Below are positions 9,033 to 18,044 of a stretch of DNA of 59,648 nucleotides, piece by piece. Both the position numbers and the translations under genes were made by a program. The stretch comes from an uncultured Pseudomonadota bacterium. Its GTDB lineage: Bacteria > Pseudomonadota > Gammaproteobacteria > Methylococcales > Methylomonadaceae. Each line of letters begins with the position of its first letter. Position 1 is the first letter of the stretch. The stretch covers positions 1 through 59,648 of the forward strand of contig CAILJB010000005.1 in NCBI GenBank assembly GCA_903834465.1. The letters run 5' to 3'. The notes under the pieces were generated by a model. That model saw only the letters and a program-made list of their open reading frames with translations, was not told where the DNA came from and made no database searches.

Positions 9033-11240
9033 ATGCGTTTTTTAAAAATAAAACTCCCTGCTGGTTTATCAATTGCCATTTTATGTGGCTTGATTTTATT
9101 GTCGTTGCAATTGATGAGCAGTGCCACGCAAGAATCATCCAAACTTAGCGGCATGTATTCGTGGCTGTTACTGGTCAACGGTGTGGGTACTGTCGCGTTA
9201 TTAGGATTGGTTGGTGCAAATCTTTATTCGCTTACCCGCCAACTAAAACGCCGCGAAGCTGGTTCACGTCTTACGATTCGCATGGTGTCGTTGTTTGTTT
9301 TGCTCTCACTTGCACCAGCAGGAATCGTGTTTTATTTTTCGATGCAGTTTTTACATCAAGGTATCGACAGTTGGTTTAATGTCGAAATGGATAGAGCGAT
9401 GGAAGACGCGCTCGAACTCAGTCAAGCCTCGCTCGACCAACGCATTCGTTGGAACAAAGCGCAAACACAACAACTTGTCGAAAAACTGTCAGAATTACCT
9501 GAATCGCAAGCCTCGCTGGAAATGGAAAATTTCCGCGTGCTGTCTGGCGCAGCAGAAATGACGTTATTTTCTCGTCAAGACAGAATTATTGCCTCAACAA
9601 GTGCAAATCCGAGTGATATTTTGCCCAGTCTTCCTGATGACCATACTTGGTTGCAATTACGACAAAATGGTGAATTCGCTGCGCTTGCACCGGTGCGCGA
9701 TGATGAGTTGATGATTCGTGTCATTTTGAAAGTGAAAGCAAAAGAACCCCGTTATTTACAAGCCTTATATCCGGTGCCGGTTCGTATTGCGGATTTGGCG
9801 GATTCGGTAGAATTTGCGTTTGTGCGTTATCAGGAAATGAATTTTTTGCGTGATTCGCTAAAAATGACCTTTTCGCTCGCGCTATCGCTCGTGTTATTGA
9901 TAAGTTTATTAGCGGCAATTTGGATTGCGTTTATCAGCATTCGCATGATTGTCGCGCCAGTAAAAGAATTGGTAAAAGGCACACAAGCCGTGGCTTCGGG
10001 GCAATATGATCAGCAATTACCTGTCATGGCACAAGACGATTTAGGTTTTTTGGTCGAATCGTTTAATGAAATGACGCATCGTATTGCCCGTGCCAGTCAA
10101 GAAACACGCATCGCCAGTTTTGAAGTGGAAAATCAACGTGCTTATTTAGAAACCATTTTGGCAAATTTAACTGCTGGCGTGATAAGTTTTGACGCGCATT
10201 ATAAAATTCGTACCGCAAATCAAGCCGCTTACAAAATTTTTCACCTTAGCGAATCGCAATTTGTGGGAGAAACCTTATTAAATTTAGCGCAAGACTACAC
10301 TGAACTCGCCGAACCCCTCAAAGCTATTCAACGTTTTTTAGAACAGGCGGATGATATTTGGCAACAACGTTTAGTATTTTTAGGTTCAAACGGACGACAA
10401 GAATTATTATGTCGCGGTACGCCGCTGTTTTCTCAAGATGGTCGCAAAGTGGGGGCGGTTGTCGTTTTCGATGATGTCACGGATTTAATTCAAGCACAAA
10501 AAAATGCCGCATGGGGCGAAGTGGCGCGGCGTTTAGCGCATGAAATTAAAAATCCGCTTACGCCCATTCAACTTTCCGCAGAGCGTTTGCAACATAAATT
10601 AGCCGATAAATTAGACGCTACGGATGCCGATATGTTGCAACGTTCGACGCGCACAATTGTGCAGCAAGTCGAAGCGATGAAAGAGATGGTCGATTATTTT
10701 TCAGAATATGCCAAACCGTCTAAAAAACAGGCCGTAAACATTGATTTATCTGCGTTGGTGCAGGAAGTGTTGTCGCTGTATGTTTTAAAATCGGGCGTAC
10801 ATTTTAATGTGAGTTGTGAAAATAGTGCGTTAATGGTTCATGGCGATCCGGTGAGTATTCGCCAAGTGCTACATAACTTAATTAAAAACGCGCTTGAAGC
10901 TATCGATGGGCAAGGGCAGATTGATATTGATGTGCATCGCGTGCAAAAAAATAATACCGATTTTATTGAGATAGCGTTACATGATGACGGTGTGGGTATT
11001 CAAGACGAACAACTCGAACAAATTTTTGAACCTTACGTTACCACCAAAGTTAAAGGCACGGGCTTAGGTCTGGCGATTGTGAAAAAAATTATCGAAGAAC
11101 ACGGTGGCGCGATTTGGGTCGATACGTCTCGAAAAGTTGGAGCAGGCTTTATTATTCAATTGCCAATGGATAGACGGTATTCTCTTCGCCAAAACCAAAA
11201 CACCAACAATATAGCAGGCAATCCAATCGATGATGCGTAA
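9033..11240 (+). CDS. NtrY-like membrane sensor histidine kinase
   Basis: A 735-residue kinase: three or so N-terminal membrane segments (about residues 8-27, 42-64, 86-106), a periplasmic or sensory loop, another segment near 281-301, HAMP, a PAS domain (about 370-480), the phospho-acceptor His in RRLAHEIKNPLTP (near residue 502), and an ATPase domain with HNLIKNALEAI, DDGVGI and GTGLGLAIV. This is the NtrY architecture linked in other bacteria to nitrogen or envelope control. It starts two bases after nagZ. The usual NtrX response regulator does not follow: the opposite-strand ampG begins its 3' end inside this gene, overlapping its last 85 bp. Confidence 0.92.
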   Translation: MRFLKIKLPAGLSIAILCGLILLSLQLMSSATQESSKLSGMYSWLLLVNGVGTVALLGLVGANLYSLTRQLKRREAGSRLTIRMVSLFVLLSLAPAGIVFYFSMQFLHQGIDSWFNVEMDRAMEDALELSQASLDQRIRWNKAQTQQLVEKLSELPESQASLEMENFRVLSGAAEMTLFSRQDRIIASTSANPSDILPSLPDDHTWLQLRQNGEFAALAPVRDDELMIRVILKVKAKEPRYLQALYPVPVRIADLADSVEFAFVRYQEMNFLRDSLKMTFSLALSLVLLISLLAAIWIAFISIRMIVAPVKELVKGTQAVASGQYDQQLPVMAQDDLGFLVESFNEMTHRIARASQETRIASFEVENQRAYLETILANLTAGVISFDAHYKIRTANQAAYKIFHLSESQFVGETLLNLAQDYTELAEPLKAIQRFLEQADDIWQQRLVFLGSNGRQELLCRGTPLFSQDGRKVGAVVVFDDVTDLIQAQKNAAWGEVARRLAHEIKNPLTPIQLSAERLQHKLADKLDATDADMLQRSTRTIVQQVEAMKEMVDYFSEYAKPSKKQAVNIDLSALVQEVLSLYVLKSGVHFNVSCENSALMVHGDPVSIRQVLHNLIKNALEAIDGQGQIDIDVHRVQKNNTDFIEIALHDDGVGIQDEQLEQIFEPYVTTKVKGTGLGLAIVKKIIEEHGGAIWVDTSRKVGAGFIIQLPMDRRYSLRQNQNTNNIAGNPIDDA

Positions 11241-12448
11241 ATGAAAAAGTTGATATAACCGAATTTATCCACGATAACACCTGAAAAACCACCGAGTAAT
11301 TGCGCGGGAAAAGTCATTAAAGAACTAAACAACGCATATTGCGTTGCGGTGTGACCACTGCCTGTTAATCCAGATAAATAAGCAATAAAAACGGCTGTGG
11401 CAAATCCGCCGCTTAAATTATCCGCACTAATGACACCGGCAAGTAAAGCTAAATCCGGTTTCGTATTTGCTAAGGCGGCAAACAATAAATTGGTGCTTGC
11501 CGTGGCAATTGCGCCAAACAATAACGGACGCATAACGCCATAACGCACGACAAAAACGCCACCTAACGCCGCCCCTGCAATGGTCATGAAAAAGCCAAAA
11601 ATTTTACTGATTTCGGCAATATCTTTTTTATTAAATCCCAAGTCCAAATAAAATGGATTTGCCATTACGCCCATCGTGACATCGCTCATTTTATAAATGG
11701 CAATCAGCACTAAAATCAACCAACCCACATGCCCTTGGCGCGTGAAAAAATCTGTAAACGGATCAATGACTGCATTACGAACTTGGGTTAAAAACGTATT
11801 TTTTGAAATCGATGCAATGGTATTTTCAACCGCCGGTGAATTTAAACATAATGTCGTCATTACACCAAAACTCATCGCAGCCGCCATAACGAAATACGCC
11901 GTGTGCCAATCGAAAAATTCGGCGATATAAAACGACCCTGCACCAGCAACCAATAATGCTAATCGATAGCCTAAAACATACATTGCCGCCATCGCGCCTT
12001 GATATTCTGTCACAGTGGATTCAATACGAAACGCATCAATACTGACATCTTGCGTTGCAGAACAAAACGCCACCAACATCGCACAAGCTGCAATGGTGGT
12101 TAATTGAGTATGGGAATCAGCATTTGCCATGCCGATTAAACCAGTAATGATGCCGAGTTGCGCGACTAACATCCAACTTCGTCGTTGCCCTAAAAATCGA
12201 GAAATAATCGGCAAACGTACTTTATCGACAATCGGCGACCAAATTATTTTTATTGAATACGTCACGCTCACCCAACTAAAAAAACCAATAACTGAACGTT
12301 CTACCCCTTCGTCGCGCAACCATGCCGAAAGCGTTGAGAAAATCAGCAAGTACGGTAAGCCTGCTGAAAATCCCAATGCAATCATACTTAAAATTTTTGG
12401 TTGAATATAAACCGCGAAGGCGGTACACCACGTTTTTTTTGCTGTCAT
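11156..12448 (-). CDS. ampG: AmpG-type muropeptide permease (MFS)
   Basis: A 430-residue inner-membrane major facilitator with about twelve hydrophobic segments. The N-terminal GFSAGLPYLLIFSTLSAWL followed by the VSVTYSIKIIWSPIVDKV region and ATQDVSIDAFRIE is characteristic of AmpG proteins, which import anhydromuropeptides from the periplasm. NagZ, which processes the imported material, is 2.1 kb away on the other strand. The gene's last 85 bp overlap the 3' end of the NtrY-like kinase. The start ATG overlaps the stop of a 22-codon ORF (ATGA), and no good ribosome site precedes it, so translational coupling is possible. Confidence 0.9.
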   Translation of the reverse strand: MTAKKTWCTAFAVYIQPKILSMIALGFSAGLPYLLIFSTLSAWLRDEGVERSVIGFFSWVSVTYSIKIIWSPIVDKVRLPIISRFLGQRRSWMLVAQLGIITGLIGMANADSHTQLTTIAACAMLVAFCSATQDVSIDAFRIESTVTEYQGAMAAMYVLGYRLALLVAGAGSFYIAEFFDWHTAYFVMAAAMSFGVMTTLCLNSPAVENTIASISKNTFLTQVRNAVIDPFTDFFTRQGHVGWLILVLIAIYKMSDVTMGVMANPFYLDLGFNKKDIAEISKIFGFFMTIAGAALGGVFVVRYGVMRPLLFGAIATASTNLLFAALANTKPDLALLAGVISADNLSGGFATAVFIAYLSGLTGSGHTATQYALFSSLMTFPAQLLGGFSGVIVDKFGYINFFIYASSIGLPAILLVFWFWRREYRLSIGN

Positions 12449-12513
12449 GAATTATATTTTGGAATGATAAATAAATTGGAGAATAAGAAATTGCCGTGAA
12501 CACATATATACAT
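12445..12513 (-). other. 22-codon leader ORF before ampG
   Basis: ATG at 12513 begins MYICVHGNFLFSNLF... and ends in TGA that overlaps the ampG ATG as ATGA. Its first four codons and upstream bases are nearly the same as those of bfd (see the repeat entries). I see no ribosome site as good as that of bfd (the AGGA is changed to CGAA). It may be a decayed copy of the bfd start region that now serves as a leader, or it may be untranslated. Confidence 0.35.
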
Positions 12514-12533
12514 GGTTGTTTCGCTGTTATCAA
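12502..12533 (-). repeat. Copy of the bfd translation-start region
   Basis: An 18-base identity (12502-12519) plus an 8-base identity (12526-12533), with the same 6-base spacer, is shared with 16015-16046. In the functional copy these bases are the bfd ribosome site and first codons. Here they lie in the space between ampG and the glutathione peroxidase gene. Confidence 0.75.
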
Positions 12534-12586
12534 TTTAAAATCAACCCGCGATATATGTATTTTTTAAACAAACGAAGGGGATTTTT

Positions 12587-13072
12587 ATGAAAAATATTTA
12601 TGGATTCACCGTGACAACCATCGACGGCAAACAAACATCATTATCAGAATACAAAGGAAAGGTATTGCTGATTGTTAATGCTGCCAGTTATTGCGGATTT
12701 ACGCCACAGTACAAACAGCTTCAAGAATTATATTGGAAATATAGCGATAAAGGCTTTACCGTTTTGGTTTTTCCATGCAATCAATTTGCAGGACAAGAAC
12801 CTGATGACAATTCGCAAATCGAGCAATTGTGTCGTTCCAATTATGGTGTAACATTTCCAATGTTTACCAAAATAGACGTAAATGGTGAAAACGCCGAACC
12901 GTTATTTTCATATTTGAAATCGACGTGCCACGGATTATTTGGTACGGAAGCGATTAAATGGAATTTCACGAAATTTTTGGTGGATTCAACTGGCGTTCCG
13001 GTGAAACGCTATGCGCCCATTATTCCGCCGAGAATGATTGCAAAGGATATTGAACATGAATTGTCTTTTTAA
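12587..13072 (+). CDS. Glutathione peroxidase family protein
   Basis: A 161-residue thiol peroxidase that reduces hydroperoxides. The peroxidatic residue is a cysteine (TGC codon, not selenocysteine) in NAASYCGFTPQY near residue 36. FPCNQFAGQEP (about 63-73) and WNFTKFLVDSTGVPVKRY (about 125-142) are the other two signatures of the family. No signal peptide is present, so it acts in the cytoplasm. A strong ribosome site GAAGGGG precedes the ATG. It is transcribed away from ampG and ends 5 bp before the convergent LysR gene. Many bacterial members use thioredoxin rather than glutathione, so the reductant is uncertain. Confidence 0.93.
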   Translation: MKNIYGFTVTTIDGKQTSLSEYKGKVLLIVNAASYCGFTPQYKQLQELYWKYSDKGFTVLVFPCNQFAGQEPDDNSQIEQLCRSNYGVTFPMFTKIDVNGENAEPLFSYLKSTCHGLFGTEAIKWNFTKFLVDSTGVPVKRYAPIIPPRMIAKDIEHELSF

Positions 13073-13077
13073 TGTAT

Positions 13078-13971
13078 TCATGCAATATGACTTTTTACAG
13101 ATTCTCTGATGATTTTAGCCAAATGCGCTACGCCTGTTCCGATAAAATCAGGATTGGCTAAAATCAAGTACAACGGCACTTCCAATACGCCACCCTTTCT
13201 TAGAGGTAGTGGCGCAAGTATTCCTGTTTTTAATTCTTCGGAAATATGTTCTTCTGGTAGCCATGCAAAACCAAATCCCATACAAACTGCCTGAATTGAC
13301 GTACTAACATGCCCGACTGTCCATCGCTGGTCAACTTCAATCGTTGCGGCTTTTCGGTCACGCTTGCTACCCGAATCACGCACGACTATATGTCGATGGG
13401 CTTGCAAATCCCGATTAGTCAATTCTCGCCCGTATTGATGCAGCGGATGATTAACGTGAGCGACAGCTATCAATCTGACTCGCATCAATAATTCACCTAA
13501 AAAACCAGATAGTTGATGCGGAGAAATCACTAAATCCACATCACCTTTGAGTAACGCATCTGCTGTGCCGCCTAAAACGGATTCAATCAATTCCACGCGA
13601 GTGCGAGGGCTTTCTTGCCCAAAACGATTCAAGCAAGTCAGTAATAATTTGGGTGGAAAAAGAATTTCTGCGGCAATATGAATTTCTGCTTCCCAACCTG
13701 CTGAAAGCCTGTGCGCGGCTTTTTCTAAATCACTCGCTTCATTGACTAATGCTAACGCACGTCGATAAAGCATCTGCCCCGTATGTGTGAGAATTGCCTT
13801 GCGTCCTTGGATTTCAAATGCTTTCACATTTAACAATGATTCAATTTTTTGCACCGCATACGTTACAGCAGATTGGCTTTTATTGAGAATTTCAGCGGCT
13901 TGGGCATAACCACCCGCGTCAACCACTGCGATAAGCGATCGCCATTGTTCAAGCGTGATATGAGGTGTCAT
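13078..13971 (-). CDS. LysR-family transcriptional regulator
   Basis: A 297-residue regulator with an N-terminal winged helix-turn-helix (WRSLIAVVDAGGYAQAAEILNKSQSAVTYAVQKIESLL, positions about 10-46, quoted here by its key residues Ala-Gln-Ala-Ala and Ser-Gln-Ser-Ala) and a C-terminal periplasmic-binding-like effector domain from about residue 90. It is divergent from the azoreductase gene with 104 bp between the start codons. That spacer contains TTTATT-N14-AATAAA, a possible LysR-type site. The arrangement suggests that it controls azoR, as in many LysR pairs. The inducer is unknown. Confidence 0.93.
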   Translation of the reverse strand: MTPHITLEQWRSLIAVVDAGGYAQAAEILNKSQSAVTYAVQKIESLLNVKAFEIQGRKAILTHTGQMLYRRALALVNEASDLEKAAHRLSAGWEAEIHIAAEILFPPKLLLTCLNRFGQESPRTRVELIESVLGGTADALLKGDVDLVISPHQLSGFLGELLMRVRLIAVAHVNHPLHQYGRELTNRDLQAHRHIVVRDSGSKRDRKAATIEVDQRWTVGHVSTSIQAVCMGFGFAWLPEEHISEELKTGILAPLPLRKGGVLEVPLYLILANPDFIGTGVAHLAKIIRESVKSHIA

Positions 13972-14075
13972 AATTCATCTGAATTTTAGATTGATAATAG
14001 CGGTTTATTATACTTTTTTATTCAATAAATTGACGGTTTAATATCATCACTTTAACGACGAACGGGAAAAGCCCC

Positions 14076-14684
14076 ATGAAAAAACTATTACTCATCAATT
14101 CCAGCATTTTTTCTTCAGCCGGAGAGTCTAGCCAGCTCACGAAGCAATTTGTTGTTGAATTGCAAAGAAATATGCCAGATATACAAATAACGGTACGAGA
14201 CCTTGCAAAAAATTCTTTACCTCATTTGAATGCTGAACGAATCATTGCATTTTCTACAGAATCTGAAATGCACACGCCAGAACAACAAACGCTAGTTGAG
14301 CAATCGGATGCGCTTATTGAAGAACTTAAACAAGCACAAATTATCGTTATTGGTTTGCCGATGTATAACTTGGGTATTCCTTCAACATTAAAATCATATT
14401 TCGACCACATTGCTCGTGCGGGCATCACCTTTAGATACACTGAAAATGGTTCACAAGGATTATTGATGGGTAAGAAAGTGTATATTTTTGCCACTCGTGG
14501 CGGAATGTATGCGAGGACACCGCTTGATACGCAAACTGATTATGTTCGCAATTTTCTCGGATTTATTGGCATTGCCGATGTTGAATTCGTTTATGCAGAA
14601 GGACTTAATTTGGGAGAAAAAACAAAAATCGAATCATTAACTAAAGCTCATCAACTACTTATCTCATTGGCTAAAACAGCCTAA
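14076..14684 (+). CDS. azoR: FMN-dependent NADH-azoreductase family
   Basis: A 202-residue flavodoxin-fold oxidoreductase that reduces quinones or azo compounds with NAD(P)H. The FMN phosphate loop is at the start (LLLINSSIFSSAGESS, residues 4-19), MYNLGIPSTLKSYFDHIARAGITF (key residues about 107-130) is the azoreductase signature, and ATRGGMY (about 149-155) closes the flavin site. The length fits the E. coli protein (201). It is divergent from a LysR gene and 15 bp upstream of yceI, so a small LysR-controlled azoR-yceI unit is likely. Confidence 0.92.
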   Translation: MKKLLLINSSIFSSAGESSQLTKQFVVELQRNMPDIQITVRDLAKNSLPHLNAERIIAFSTESEMHTPEQQTLVEQSDALIEELKQAQIIVIGLPMYNLGIPSTLKSYFDHIARAGITFRYTENGSQGLLMGKKVYIFATRGGMYARTPLDTQTDYVRNFLGFIGIADVEFVYAEGLNLGEKTKIESLTKAHQLLISLAKTA

Positions 14685-14699
14685 AAAATAGGAACTACC

Positions 14700-15281
14700 A
14701 TGAAACGCATTACATTTTTACTTTTGACCGCCGCAATTTCAACTTCTGCTTTTGCCGCACCAGAAACCTACGTTATCGACAACACGCATACTTATCCACG
14801 TTTTTCTTATAGTCATTTTGGTTTTTCGACACAATTAAGTCGTTTCGATAAAACTTCGGGGAATATCACTATTGATCGTGAAGCAAAAACAGGTTCGGTC
14901 AATGTTACGATTGATACAAAATCAGTCAATACAGGTTTCCCTTTGTTTAACGAACATATCCAAGGCTCAGATTTTTTAGATACAGCAAAATATCCAACGG
15001 CTACGTTTACGTCCAATAACGTTAATTTCGATGGCGACAAAATCGCATCGATAGATGGAACGCTTACGCTCAAAGGAATTAGCAAACCTGTTACGCTATC
15101 TGTCACCTCTTTTCAATGTATGCCGCACCCACTGTTAAAAATAGATGCTTGCGGAGCTGATGCGACAACTGTTGTTAAACGTACAGATTTCAATATGGGA
15201 AAATATGCGCCTAACGTCGGTGACGATGTCACGATTACGCTATCCGTTGAAGCCGTTAAAGAATTAAAACTATTTAAATAA
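14700..15281 (+). CDS. YceI family periplasmic protein
   Basis: A 193-residue exported protein with signal peptide MKRITFLLLTAAISTSAFA and cleavage before APETY. The mature part is a lipocalin-like barrel of the YceI family, with YVIDNTHTYPRFSYSHFGFS at its start and the conserved LTLKGISKPVTL strand in the middle. YceI proteins bind isoprenoid lipids and are often induced by base or osmotic stress; the ligand here is unknown. There are three cysteines, two in CMPHPLLKIDAC (about residues 140-151) that could form a disulfide. It follows azoR closely and ends at a shared bidirectional terminator. Confidence 0.93.
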   Translation: MKRITFLLLTAAISTSAFAAPETYVIDNTHTYPRFSYSHFGFSTQLSRFDKTSGNITIDREAKTGSVNVTIDTKSVNTGFPLFNEHIQGSDFLDTAKYPTATFTSNNVNFDGDKIASIDGTLTLKGISKPVTLSVTSFQCMPHPLLKIDACGADATTVVKRTDFNMGKYAPNVGDDVTITLSVEAVKELKLFK

Positions 15282-15313
15282 AAATTCTGATTTAATCCAC
15301 GATAGCTATAGCA

Positions 15314-15345
15314 GACTTGCGTTTTTCCGTAGAAAAATGCAAGTC
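15314..15345. terminator. Bidirectional terminator, yceI / bfr
   Basis: GACTTGCGTTTTTC (15314-15327) pairs with GAAAAATGCAAGTC (15332-15345) over 14 positions with one G-U pair and a 4-base loop. It lies between the converging yceI and bfr genes. Confidence 0.75.
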
Positions 15346-15353
15346 ATCTTGAA

Positions 15354-15818
15354 TTACATTTGTGATTGTAAATAATTTTGTATACCGATTTTTTCAATCA
15401 GTTCCAATTGAGTTTCTAGCCAGTCGATATGTTCTTCTTCGCTTTCTAAAATGTGGGAAAATATTTCTCGTGAAACAAAATCTTTCACGCTTTCGCAATA
15501 TACAATCGCTTCACGCAATAACGGTACAGCGATATTTTCTAACTTTAAATCACATTGCAACATTTCCTCAGTGTGTTCACCGATTAAAATTTTGCCGATG
15601 TTTTGCACATTAGGCAGTCCTTCTAAAAACAAAATCCGCTCAATCAATTGATCGGCATGTTTCATTTCGTCGATGGATTCGTGATACTCTTTTTCGTTAA
15701 GTTTGTTCAAGCCCCAGTTTTTATACATTCGGGCATGTAAAAAATATTGATTGATTGCCGTTAATTCGTTTTCTAACGCTTTATTGAGAAACTCAATAAC
15801 TTTGCTATCGCCTTTCAT
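15354..15818 (-). CDS. bfr: Bacterioferritin
   Basis: Iron-storage protein of 154 residues that forms a 24-subunit shell. All ferroxidase ligands are present at the standard positions: Glu18, Glu51, His54, Glu94, Glu127 and His130. Met52, the axial ligand of the inter-subunit heme, is also present ([13 protein letters not shown]). So this is a true, active bacterioferritin and not a degenerate subunit. It is the last gene of a minus-strand unit, 10 bp after bfd. A shared terminator separates it from yceI. The Fur box 2.2 kb upstream, at the head of the operon, suggests iron control. Confidence 0.97.
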   Translation of the reverse strand: MKGDSKVIEFLNKALENELTAINQYFLHARMYKNWGLNKLNEKEYHESIDEMKHADQLIERILFLEGLPNVQNIGKILIGEHTEEMLQCDLKLENIAVPLLREAIVYCESVKDFVSREIFSHILESEEEHIDWLETQLELIEKIGIQNYLQSQM

Positions 15819-15828
15819 GTTTCATCCC

Positions 15829-16026
15829 CTAAGCTAGAGCAGCAAGCTGATAATGTTCATTTTGCTCGCCATGTTGTTTTAATAATGTTTTGATTTCTTT
15901 ATTACATTTACCACAATCTTTACCAACACCTAAACAATGCGTTAAATCTCTTCTCGTACACACACCGCTTTCAATGGCATTAACAAGTTGTTTATCTGTC
16001 ACAGCTTTGCAAATACATATATACAT
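15829..16026 (-). CDS. bfd: Bacterioferritin-associated ferredoxin
   Basis: A 65-residue [2Fe-2S] protein that in other bacteria donates electrons to bacterioferritin to release stored iron. The four cluster cysteines are in the standard places: Cys4 and Cys6 (MYICICK), Cys38 and Cys41 (KDCGKC). The start has a good ribosome site (CAGGAA) 6 bases upstream and follows the multicopper oxidase stop by 23 bp. A near copy of this start region lies in front of ampG. Bfr follows directly, which is the expected partner. Confidence 0.95.
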   Translation of the reverse strand: MYICICKAVTDKQLVNAIESGVCTRRDLTHCLGVGKDCGKCNKEIKTLLKQHGEQNEHYQLAALA

Positions 16027-16046
16027 GGTTGTTCCTGCGTTATCAA
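16015..16046 (-). repeat. Start region of bfd, repeated near 12.5 kb
   Basis: Source-like copy of the repeat described at 12502-12533: 18 plus 8 identical bases with a 6-base spacer. Here it contains the AGGA ribosome site and the first codons of bfd. Confidence 0.75.
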
Positions 16047-16049
16047 ATT

Positions 16050-18020
16050 TTAAAGTTTGTCTGAACTAGCAACACGAATAATTGCCATCATGCCACCGTC
16101 TTCATGTTCCAAAATATGACAGTGATAAACAAAATCGCCAGCAATTGCGAATGGAATTTCCACCGTCACGGGAGATGTTTTACAACTATTTTTTCGCCAG
16201 GCACTTACCGTCCCATCACAACCATTATCTCCTGAAAATAAAGGTACGCTGTCTTGGAGAATGCCATCAATAGTTTGCGTGCTATCTCCATTTAACTCTT
16301 CATTGGTCAACACTCGAAATTTGGTTTGATGAATATGAAAGTTATGATCTTCAGTTGCTAAATTTACGATTTCCCAACGCTCATTAACGGGTGTATTACC
16401 CGTAGCTAATGGCAAACAAATGGAGCTTTTTGCATCAGGAAATGCCGCCACATCCTGAAAAGAACCTGGTACAGATTTTCCTTTGTCATCCACAAGTTCA
16501 AAACCTAAACCAAAATCTGCATCGGATGGAATACCAAAGAAAATACGCCGTTTCCAGCCAGCAGGTAAAGGTTGGCAATTTGAAGTTGGACTGATTGCCG
16601 TATTTGTAGCAGTAAGTTCTTGAGCAATTGCTTTGAAATTTAAGCCTACTGCATCATGTTTACTGTCAGCAACAGTCAAAATTGGCTGGACATTGCTACT
16701 TTTACTATTTGAAAAAATGATTTGTGCTAAATCAACGGCTGGCCAAGCATCGCCGGTTAATCCTGTTGAATAACCTGTTGTTTGGAAAATAGCTTGACTG
16801 CCATTGCCGTTAATTATTTTGCCATTCAAATCACGATTAAGAACCCACACTTCAGCGCGTGTACCTGGCATCATGTGCAATTTAGTGACGCAAATCGCAG
16901 AATTATTGGTGTATGCGCTAGGACAGGCTACCGATTCAAATTTAGCCCCGCCAATTTGATTGATATTATTTTGAGAAATTCCATTGGGTGGCGTGACACT
17001 AATACCGTCGATTGAGACTAGCTGCATCATCATATTGCTCGGAGTAACATTGATTTTTTTAGCTAACTGCAAATCATAAGTAACGCTTCCAGAAGCATTC
17101 GTAATACGCCAAATTTCGCCGCCAGAAGAGTTAACATTGATGGTTGGATTACGTTGACCATTGATAGTGAAATACCATTTTCCACCGCTTACATGATTAC
17201 ATGTACCTGCTATTGTTGACTGTGTTGGATTATCACAAAATTCTGGATCCTCTTGATCATGCAAACTTCCATCGACATTGACTTGACCATCTTTGAGAAT
17301 CAAATGACGCACATTAACATTGCTTGGAAGAGTAGGGACATAATCGTTGACTTTTCCCACCGTAATAATGCCAGACAAGCCTGCGGAAAGCTGATTTAAA
17401 GAAATACCATGTGCATGCGGATGAAACCAATACAAGCCAGATGGATGATGATTTGGCAACGTTATTTGATAATCGGTTGCATCCATTTTTACATCGCCAT
17501 GTAAATGCGATGACGATGTCATATTGGGCATTCCGTTATTTGAATTAAATGTCAAAACAAATACGTTGTCTCCATACGTTGGATTTTTAGTAGAAGGATA
17601 CCTAGGCGATACCAGCATGCCATGAGTATGGATATTTGTTGGGTTTTGCAACAAGAAACTTTCGGTGGGTTCGTCTTTATGCTTGGATTCGGGTATTTGA
17701 GGCAATTTGTTGACTAAATGTATTTTTAGCGTATCGCCAGCATTGAGTTGTAATCGCGCACCGCTGTAAGGATTAGTATTCGACTTGCCTGTTTGGCACG
17801 ATGAACCATCTTTGTTCGCGTATTGACGTTTACAAATTTCATACGCCCAACCCGTCACATTAGTCAACGTATTAACCTTGACAGGTTTGGCAATCATTAA
17901 CAAATCAAGCACTTTATTACTACTGGTGAAAACCGGCGGCTCAACAAGTTCTGCGCTATTTGCAATCATCGAACCGCTCAGAATCAGTGTAATCACTGTA
18001 GATAAAAAAAACATTTTCAT
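16050..18020 (-). CDS. Periplasmic multicopper oxidase
   Basis: A 656-residue exported copper oxidase. From its long form's numbering (start 18035), the copper motifs are HTHG at 136-139, HPHAHG at 205-210, HNFHIH in the last fifth, and HCHILEHEDGGMM from 638; the type 1 site would be Cys639, His644 and Met649. Signal peptide MKMFFLSTVITLILSGSMIANSA leads. I prefer the ATG at 18020 because GAAGG lies 8 bases upstream; the ATG at 18035 would sit almost on the Fur box. With bfd and bfr downstream, a role in ferrous iron oxidation is plausible, but manganese or phenolic substrates cannot be excluded. Confidence 0.9.
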   Translation of the reverse strand: MKMFFLSTVITLILSGSMIANSAELVEPPVFTSSNKVLDLLMIAKPVKVNTLTNVTGWAYEICKRQYANKDGSSCQTGKSNTNPYSGARLQLNAGDTLKIHLVNKLPQIPESKHKDEPTESFLLQNPTNIHTHGMLVSPRYPSTKNPTYGDNVFVLTFNSNNGMPNMTSSSHLHGDVKMDATDYQITLPNHHPSGLYWFHPHAHGISLNQLSAGLSGIITVGKVNDYVPTLPSNVNVRHLILKDGQVNVDGSLHDQEDPEFCDNPTQSTIAGTCNHVSGGKWYFTINGQRNPTINVNSSGGEIWRITNASGSVTYDLQLAKKINVTPSNMMMQLVSIDGISVTPPNGISQNNINQIGGAKFESVACPSAYTNNSAICVTKLHMMPGTRAEVWVLNRDLNGKIINGNGSQAIFQTTGYSTGLTGDAWPAVDLAQIIFSNSKSSNVQPILTVADSKHDAVGLNFKAIAQELTATNTAISPTSNCQPLPAGWKRRIFFGIPSDADFGLGFELVDDKGKSVPGSFQDVAAFPDAKSSICLPLATGNTPVNERWEIVNLATEDHNFHIHQTKFRVLTNEELNGDSTQTIDGILQDSVPLFSGDNGCDGTVSAWRKNSCKTSPVTVEIPFAIAGDFVYHCHILEHEDGGMMAIIRVASSDKL

Positions 18021-18044
18021 GACAATTGCCTTCATTCTTTAAAT

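Noticed and set aside
12587-13072. Selenocysteine glutathione peroxidase
   Set aside because: The active-site codon is TGC (Cys), and no in-frame TGA or SECIS-like hairpin is needed.
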